DNA of 24,594 nucleotides from a virus. The notes beneath the pieces are model-generated. The model saw nothing but the letters and a program-made list of their open reading frames with translations. It had not been told where the DNA came from and searched no databases. Location: positions 1 through 24,594 of IMG/VR virus record IMGVR_UViG_3300035034_001546; one strand, given 5' to 3'. Of this stretch, positions 21,140 through 24,594 are shown in pieces. The stretch's first letter is position 1, and every line of letters starts with the position of its first letter. Position numbers and translations under genes: made by a program.

Positions 21140-22369
21140 CTAGTAATTGATGATGTTCCCGATACCAAAGAGTTGATCGGGCCTGAATTGGCACCCTACG
21201 TTATAGAAGGTACAATCTTCGGATATTGGCAGCGCATACAGGATTTGGTTATACTTTCCAGTATGGTTTATGATACCGACAACCGTTGTGAATGTGTACT
21301 CGGTATCAAGATCGCCGTCGATCAGGGGGTCGTGCAAGATACAAGGCACGTCTTCGCCTTGCAATCGATTGTAGAGGGCAATCCCGCCAGAATTTCTAGT
21401 GTCGGTTACGTCTGCCTTGTAGGATTTGCCTATTATCAGTATTGGCAGATCGTCAGCCTCATAGGTGAGCATTAGTGCAAGGCTTTCTAGATAGTCGTCG
21501 TGACACTCGCGGGAATGCAGCGGCAAAGACAGTTCATTGCGTGTGTGTGATCCGTACCATTCCGCGAGATAGTAGGGATCGACCGGGATGCAGTGACCTC
21601 CCACAAGACCCGGCATAAACTTGGGGCTGCTGGGCTTAGTCCGAAGGGCCTCTATCACATCAAGTAAGTCGATTTCTGCGGCGTTGCAGTGAATAGACAG
21701 TTCGTTCATCAAGGCGATATTCATGTCTCGCTGTGCATTTTCGAAACACTTGGCGACCTCTCCTACACGTGTATCAGAAAACACCCGAACCTTATGAAAA
21801 GCCTTGCCGTACACATCTACTATCTCTTCTTGCTGAGACGGCGACACATTATCAGAGAAGCAGATAATCTTGGTCTCGTCTGCGAGTTCGGCGTAAGAGT
21901 TTGGACCGGGGTTTACTCGTTCAGGGCTGTAAGCGATGGGATGGTGCTTTGCGCTGCCCATCATGTCCCGGCGTAGGAGTTCCGTTGTACCGGGCGCTAC
22001 TGTGCTTTCAAGCACAACGTATGATCCGTTTTTCGCCTCGAACAAGATACTGCGCATCGCAGCAAACACATAATCGTTGTCGGCTATAACGCCTTTCATG
22101 GGGTGGTATTTCACGGGCGTAGGTACGCACACGATATACATGTCAGCTTCGGGCGGCAGGGTGTTTGTCCATTCGATATGGGGGCCATAGCTTGTAAGAA
22201 CGAAGGGCGGGATCAGACCTGTGTGATCCACGCCGCTTTTTATATTTGTCAGCAGTTCAGTATTGATGTCGTAACCGGACACTCTCAGGCCAGCCTGACA
22301 AAGGCGGTGTGCGAGAGGGAAGCCGACAAAACCAAGGCCAACAACGCATACGTGAAAGACTGTTTCCAT
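21140..22369 (-). CDS. Nucleotide-sugar (UDP-hexose/HexNAc) 6-dehydrogenase
   Basis: The 409-aa enzyme oxidises a UDP-sugar C6 hydroxyl to a carboxylate in two NAD-dependent steps. It has the Rossmann motif GLGFVG at 11-16, the VCVPTP strand near 80-85, STVAPGTTE at 122-130, the lysine block AKCFENAQRDMNIALMNE (Lys207) and the catalytic cysteine in GLVGGHCIPVDPYYL (Cys260). The PVDPYYL form is typical of the UDP-HexNAc dehydrogenase branch (WbpO/TviB/WecC-like), so a UDP-N-acetylated uronic acid is a reasonable guess for the product. The ATG at 22369 has GAGG at eight bases. The final 80 residues are the UDP-binding domain, including GKSYKADVTDTRNSG. A dispersed palindrome lies inside that part. 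Confidence 0.92.
   Translation of the reverse strand: METVFHVCVVGLGFVGFPLAHRLCQAGLRVSGYDINTELLTNIKSGVDHTGLIPPFVLTSYGPHIEWTNTLPPEADMYIVCVPTPVKYHPMKGVIADNDYVFAAMRSILFEAKNGSYVVLESTVAPGTTELLRRDMMGSAKHHPIAYSPERVNPGPNSYAELADETKIICFSDNVSPSQQEEIVDVYGKAFHKVRVFSDTRVGEVAKCFENAQRDMNIALMNELSIHCNAAEIDLLDVIEALRTKPSSPKFMPGLVGGHCIPVDPYYLAEWYGSHTRNELSLPLHSRECHDDYLESLALMLTYEADDLPILIIGKSYKADVTDTRNSGGIALYNRLQGEDVPCILHDPLIDGDLDTEYTFTTVVGIINHTGKYNQILYALPISEDCTFYNVGCQFRPDQLFGIGNIINY
21360..21373. repeat. Dispersed 14-bp near-palindrome, site 10
   Basis: TGCAATCGATTGTA on the plus strand, inside the sugar dehydrogenase gene, where the minus strand encodes YNRLQ. Confidence 0.82.
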
Positions 22370-22378
22370 GGTGCGACC

Positions 22379-22774
22379 TCAACGAACGGGAAATACGTGG
22401 CACTCGCGGCCATGACTTACTGCATTAGCGATAGGTTGAACGAGGTTCATGACATAACCGTCCCAAAACATCAGCAGCATTTCTGACTGTGCCACGATCA
22501 TGTTGTTGCGGTGAGCAAACCCTTCGGGCGTCTGGGAGTTCGGACTGATTGTGCGGATGCTAATGTCGTTTTCACCCGCCCACTTGATCAGTTCTTCCTC
22601 TACGCCTTTTCCGCCGCCCGTAACAAGACTGTAGTGGGAAAAATTTCTGGCTTTTGCGTACCCAGATACGCACTCGCCTATGTAGCTTCGGTTGGAGTAT
22701 ATTTTTCCTTTGAAATCTCGGATACCGATAACGCCAATAATGGCTGGGGTAGGGGTAGGTTTAGATGACGCCAT
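22379..22774 (-). CDS. SLOG-fold protein (DUF2493/YspA-like)
   Basis: The 131-aa protein has a Rossmann-like SLOG pattern: IIGVIGIRDF strand, the nucleotide-binding TGGGKGVEE at 52-60, then WAGENDISIRTI, the RNN block FAHRNNMIV and the sugar/nucleotide pocket MLLMFWDG near 100-106. SLOG proteins bind nucleotides or nucleotide-derived ligands; related families include DprA, LOG cytokinin-activating hydrolases and nucleotide-sensing domains. It is the first gene of the sugar operon, nine bases from the dehydrogenase gene, so it might process or sense a nucleotide related to that pathway. The ATG at 22774 with GAGG upstream is preferred to a GTG at 22813, which would overlap the promoter-like -10. 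Confidence 0.78.
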   Translation of the reverse strand: MASSKPTPTPAIIGVIGIRDFKGKIYSNRSYIGECVSGYAKARNFSHYSLVTGGGKGVEEELIKWAGENDISIRTISPNSQTPEGFAHRNNMIVAQSEMLLMFWDGYVMNLVQPIANAVSHGRECHVFPVR

Positions 22775-22811
22775 TGATCTAGCCTCGTGGGATGGAGTGA
22801 GTATTTTCACC

Positions 22812-22840
22812 ACTATAGCTAGTATTTAACTGCAACGCAA
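22812..22840 (-). promoter_or_regulatory. Putative promoter of the sugar-nucleotide operon
   Basis: On the minus strand TTGCGT (22840-22835), a 17-base spacer and TATAGT (22817-22812) lie in the 68-base gap before the SLOG gene. The layout matches the promoter-like sequences at 11359-11387 and 13511-13539. Confidence 0.42.
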
Positions 22841-22842
22841 CG

Positions 22843-23430
22843 TCAGCTAATCGTTGTAAAATCCCCTTCAATAATGTCGTCGGCTGTGGCCCGTTTTTCC
22901 CCCGGCTTTAGAATTGAAACGCTGCCGTTAGGGGCGTTCGTGGGGCGGCTGTAGGTGTCGGGGTGAGGGGCGGTAAGTGTGAGCCGCTTGCGTTGTATGG
23001 TGGTGCTATGGGGGGCCGTTGACGGCGCTCCGACGACCGAGGCCCGCGCCCCGTAGTTGCCGTTACAATCGATTGTAAGTTCGACTTCGATTTGCACCCG
23101 GTCTAGAGGCGAGGCACCCGTCTTGCGTTCTGTTGCGGCCAGTGTCTTCGACAGAACGCCCGAACGACCCGCCCTACGCGCAGGAGGTTCCCAGATATAG
23201 CCTTCGTCAATGAGTTCCTTAACACGAGCAGTCGCGGTAGAGGATTTCATTCCGAGTTGACGGGAAACCTCGTCGCGGATACAGCCGGGGTTGCCTTCGA
23301 TAAATGCGTATACATCATATCTCTGGCCCTGCAATTGAGGGTGGCGGGCTTGATTGGTCGCCCCCTCCGTTCGATCCTCCGTCGCCTGCGTCTTGGGGTC
23401 CGGTAGTATTGATCGGCGTTTGATCGGCAT
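22843..23430 (-). CDS. Winged-helix DNA-binding protein, MPIKRR N-terminus
   Basis: The 195-aa protein starts MPIKRRSILPDP with AGAAGG eight bases upstream. Residues 38-80 form a winged helix-turn-helix: RYDVYAFIEGNPGCIRDEVS, then the recognition helix SSTATARVKELIDEGYI and a wing. This is similar in layout to the DNA-binding domains of MarR/LexA-like regulators. The C-terminal half is probably partly disordered, with strands LDRVQIEVELTI, and ends acidic. It could be a regulator or a packaging/replication accessory protein. The gene starts 116 bases inside the upstream ORF in another frame. A perfect copy of the dispersed palindrome lies inside it, so autoregulation through that site is a possible but unproved idea. 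Confidence 0.75.
   Translation of the reverse strand: MPIKRRSILPDPKTQATEDRTEGATNQARHPQLQGQRYDVYAFIEGNPGCIRDEVSRQLGMKSSTATARVKELIDEGYIWEPPARRAGRSGVLSKTLAATERKTGASPLDRVQIEVELTIDCNGNYGARASVVGAPSTAPHSTTIQRKRLTLTAPHPDTYSRPTNAPNGSVSILKPGEKRATADDIIEGDFTTIS
23064..23077. repeat. Dispersed 14-bp palindrome, site 11 (perfect)
   Basis: TACAATCGATTGTA, inside the winged-helix gene, where the minus strand encodes LTIDCN. Confidence 0.82.
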
Positions 23431-24298
23431 TGGACTGACCTTCTCTACGGTAATAATGTAAGGGGCTTTGTTCAGCGTTTGATATAGCTTCGCGTAGTGT
23501 AGCCGCGACCCTTCGTCGGGGTATTCTTCCTTGACTTTGTTCAAAGTTATGAACAGACGAAATAGTGACACACAACAAGTTAGACGCTAACTTGAAATAG
23601 CTTTCTGACGGCGCATCACTTATAGTGCATGTGTTGAAGAACCGCTCGTCTACTCGCAGGCGTTCAATAGTCGCTCTCACGCCACAATAAAGTGGAGTTG
23701 ATGGGTCCATATACTGTGCTGCTACTAGCTGATATTCCTCGCGGCAAAGTGTGGCTTGTGTGTCCATGGCTACTGCTACTGCTTGCAGCCCGTTCCACGT
23801 CCTCGCGCCTACTGTGGCTGTAACGTAGAGAATGTCATTGATAATAATATTGTAGACCACGTTCCAGTATTCATCGTCGGAAGCTGCAATGTCCTCTCTT
23901 CTTTCTATACGGTCGGCAACGTCGAGTAGTATCTGGTCGCCGGGAGTAATACGTCTCATTAACAACTCGGCTGCGCCGGGATTACGCATGGCAAAATTAG
24001 GGTAAGGCGCGGAGTCTACGTGCCCTGTCCATACGCCTTGGTTGGCAAGTAACTGTTGCACTATAGGCGTGGACTGACCGTAGTAAGTTTCAAGCGGCGG
24101 TCTATACGTGTTGCTGGCTTGCTTTACCGCGCTATGTACATCAGTGGAGTCCCAACCGCTGTTTTGTAGCCAAGTGAAAAGCTTTTCTGCGTTAGTGTCT
24201 GAAAGCCCGAAGTCACGTCTCATTAGCAACTTTATACGGCGCATTTCATCCATGCTATCCGTGATGCGTTGACCGCGAATATGGACTTTACGTGCCAT
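23315..24298 (-). CDS. Hypothetical protein, 327 aa
   Basis: Unrecognised protein starting MARKVHIRGQRITDSM. It is mostly helical with many charged residues (MRRIKLLMRRDFGLSDTNAEKLFTWL). A central region has aromatic residues and a WNGLQAVAVAMD helix. The last 45 residues are a Gly/Ser/Pro/Gln-rich tail encoded where the gene overlaps the winged-helix gene by 116 bases. The ATG at 24298 overlaps the upstream stop by one base (TAATG), suggesting coupled translation. A longer start at 24373 would run into the upstream gene and has no better ribosome site. No function can be given. Confidence 0.74.
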   Translation of the reverse strand: MARKVHIRGQRITDSMDEMRRIKLLMRRDFGLSDTNAEKLFTWLQNSGWDSTDVHSAVKQASNTYRPPLETYYGQSTPIVQQLLANQGVWTGHVDSAPYPNFAMRNPGAAELLMRRITPGDQILLDVADRIERREDIAASDDEYWNVVYNIIINDILYVTATVGARTWNGLQAVAVAMDTQATLCREEYQLVAAQYMDPSTPLYCGVRATIERLRVDERFFNTCTISDAPSESYFKLASNLLCVTISSVHNFEQSQGRIPRRRVAATLREAISNAEQSPLHYYRREGQSNADQTPINTTGPQDAGDGGSNGGGDQSSPPPSIAGPEI

Positions 24299-24594
24299 TA
24301 TATGAAAAACCCCGTTTGCTTCGATAGTGCTGCATACGCGATTGTAACGGAATGGCTCAATGAAGTCGAGCAAGAAACGACTGTCATTCGAGGGTATTGG
24401 TATCCATATTTGGGTTCTTTTTTACGGTCGGTATACGACATAACGCAGCGATAGGTTACCTGATCAGGGAAGTTGATTTGCAGAGTAGTTACTGTGCAAT
24501 CCACCCGCTCCATTATACAGGAAGCAAGGTATTCGTAACTGAATGCAAGGTTTTCATCGAAGGAGCAATTGATCAGCCCCGCAATTTCCTTAGA
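24298..24594 (-). CDS. Hypothetical protein, C-terminal 98 aa (runs off right edge)
   Basis: The frame is open from the right edge to TAA at 24298-24300 with no stop, and reads as a plausible protein end: SKEIAGLINCSFDENLAF at the edge, then YEYLASCIMERVDCTV, INFPDQVTYRCVMSYTD and a C-terminal hydrophobic stretch ending KQTGFFI. An ATG at 24513 lies within it but has no ribosome site, so the true start is probably beyond the window. Its stop overlaps the next start by one base. Family unknown. Confidence 0.62.
   Translation of the reverse strand, partial: SKEIAGLINCSFDENLAFSYEYLASCIMERVDCTVTTLQINFPDQVTYRCVMSYTDRKKEPKYGYQYPRMTVVSCSTSLSHSVTIAYAALSKQTGFFI

Noticed and set aside
1-24594. tRNA genes, CRISPR arrays, insertion sequences, attachment sites
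   Set aside because: None was recognised on either strand. The only repeat family is the short palindrome, which has no array structure.

Overview
The window is a contiguous stretch of a tailed-phage (Caudoviricetes) genome or prophage, seen almost entirely through its virion-morphogenesis module. Every supported gene is on the minus strand, so transcription runs from right to left. A long tape measure protein, a tail tube protein and a frameshifted tail chaperone, with no sheath or baseplate gene in view, point to a siphovirus-like particle. The portal resembles the PBSX family and the protease resembles XkdF. No integrase, lysis gene, tRNA or CRISPR array is visible, and the host cannot be named from the sequence.

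In transcription order (right to left):
(1) 24594-22843: an unknown gene cut by the right edge, an unknown 327-aa protein and a winged-helix protein.
(2) 22774-18620: a SLOG-fold protein, a nucleotide-sugar dehydrogenase, an NAD-dependent epimerase and a glycosyltransferase with an extra C-terminal domain. Their tight spacing suggests one sugar-nucleotide operon, and a promoter-like sequence lies just upstream.
(3) 18623-13546: a small unknown gene, a ParB/Srx-domain protein, another small unknown gene, the probable small terminase, and the large terminase. The large terminase is interrupted inside its Walker A motif by a 338-aa LAGLIDADG intein.
(4) 13476-11388: five small genes between terminase and portal. 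Two are paralogous four-cysteine proteins and a third has a zinc-ribbon-like tail.
(5) 11330-6578: portal, XkdF-type prohead protease, acidic scaffold with a nested internal start, and HK97-fold major capsid protein.
(6) 6501-4270: a small unknown gene, head-tail adaptor, gp10-like neck protein and tail terminator.
(7) 4239-1: tail tube protein followed by a UUCG-capped terminator, a 57-aa gene, the two-frame tail assembly chaperone (GGGAAAC slippery site), and the start of the tape measure gene, which is cut by the left edge.

The least ordinary signal is at DNA level. A 14-bp near-palindrome, TRYAATYGATTGYA, occurs 11 times (10 exact, one with a single mismatch), mostly 1.7-2.2 kb apart. Nine copies lie inside genes, in all three codon phases, and one lies inside the intein. 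All asymmetric centres (TTGA) point the same way relative to transcription. This resembles a phage stoperator set or a centromere-like or condensation site family, and the window also encodes a ParB-domain protein and a winged-helix protein. A second genome-wide habit is a shared N-terminal basic peptide (MPIKRR and close variants) on proteins with unrelated functions.
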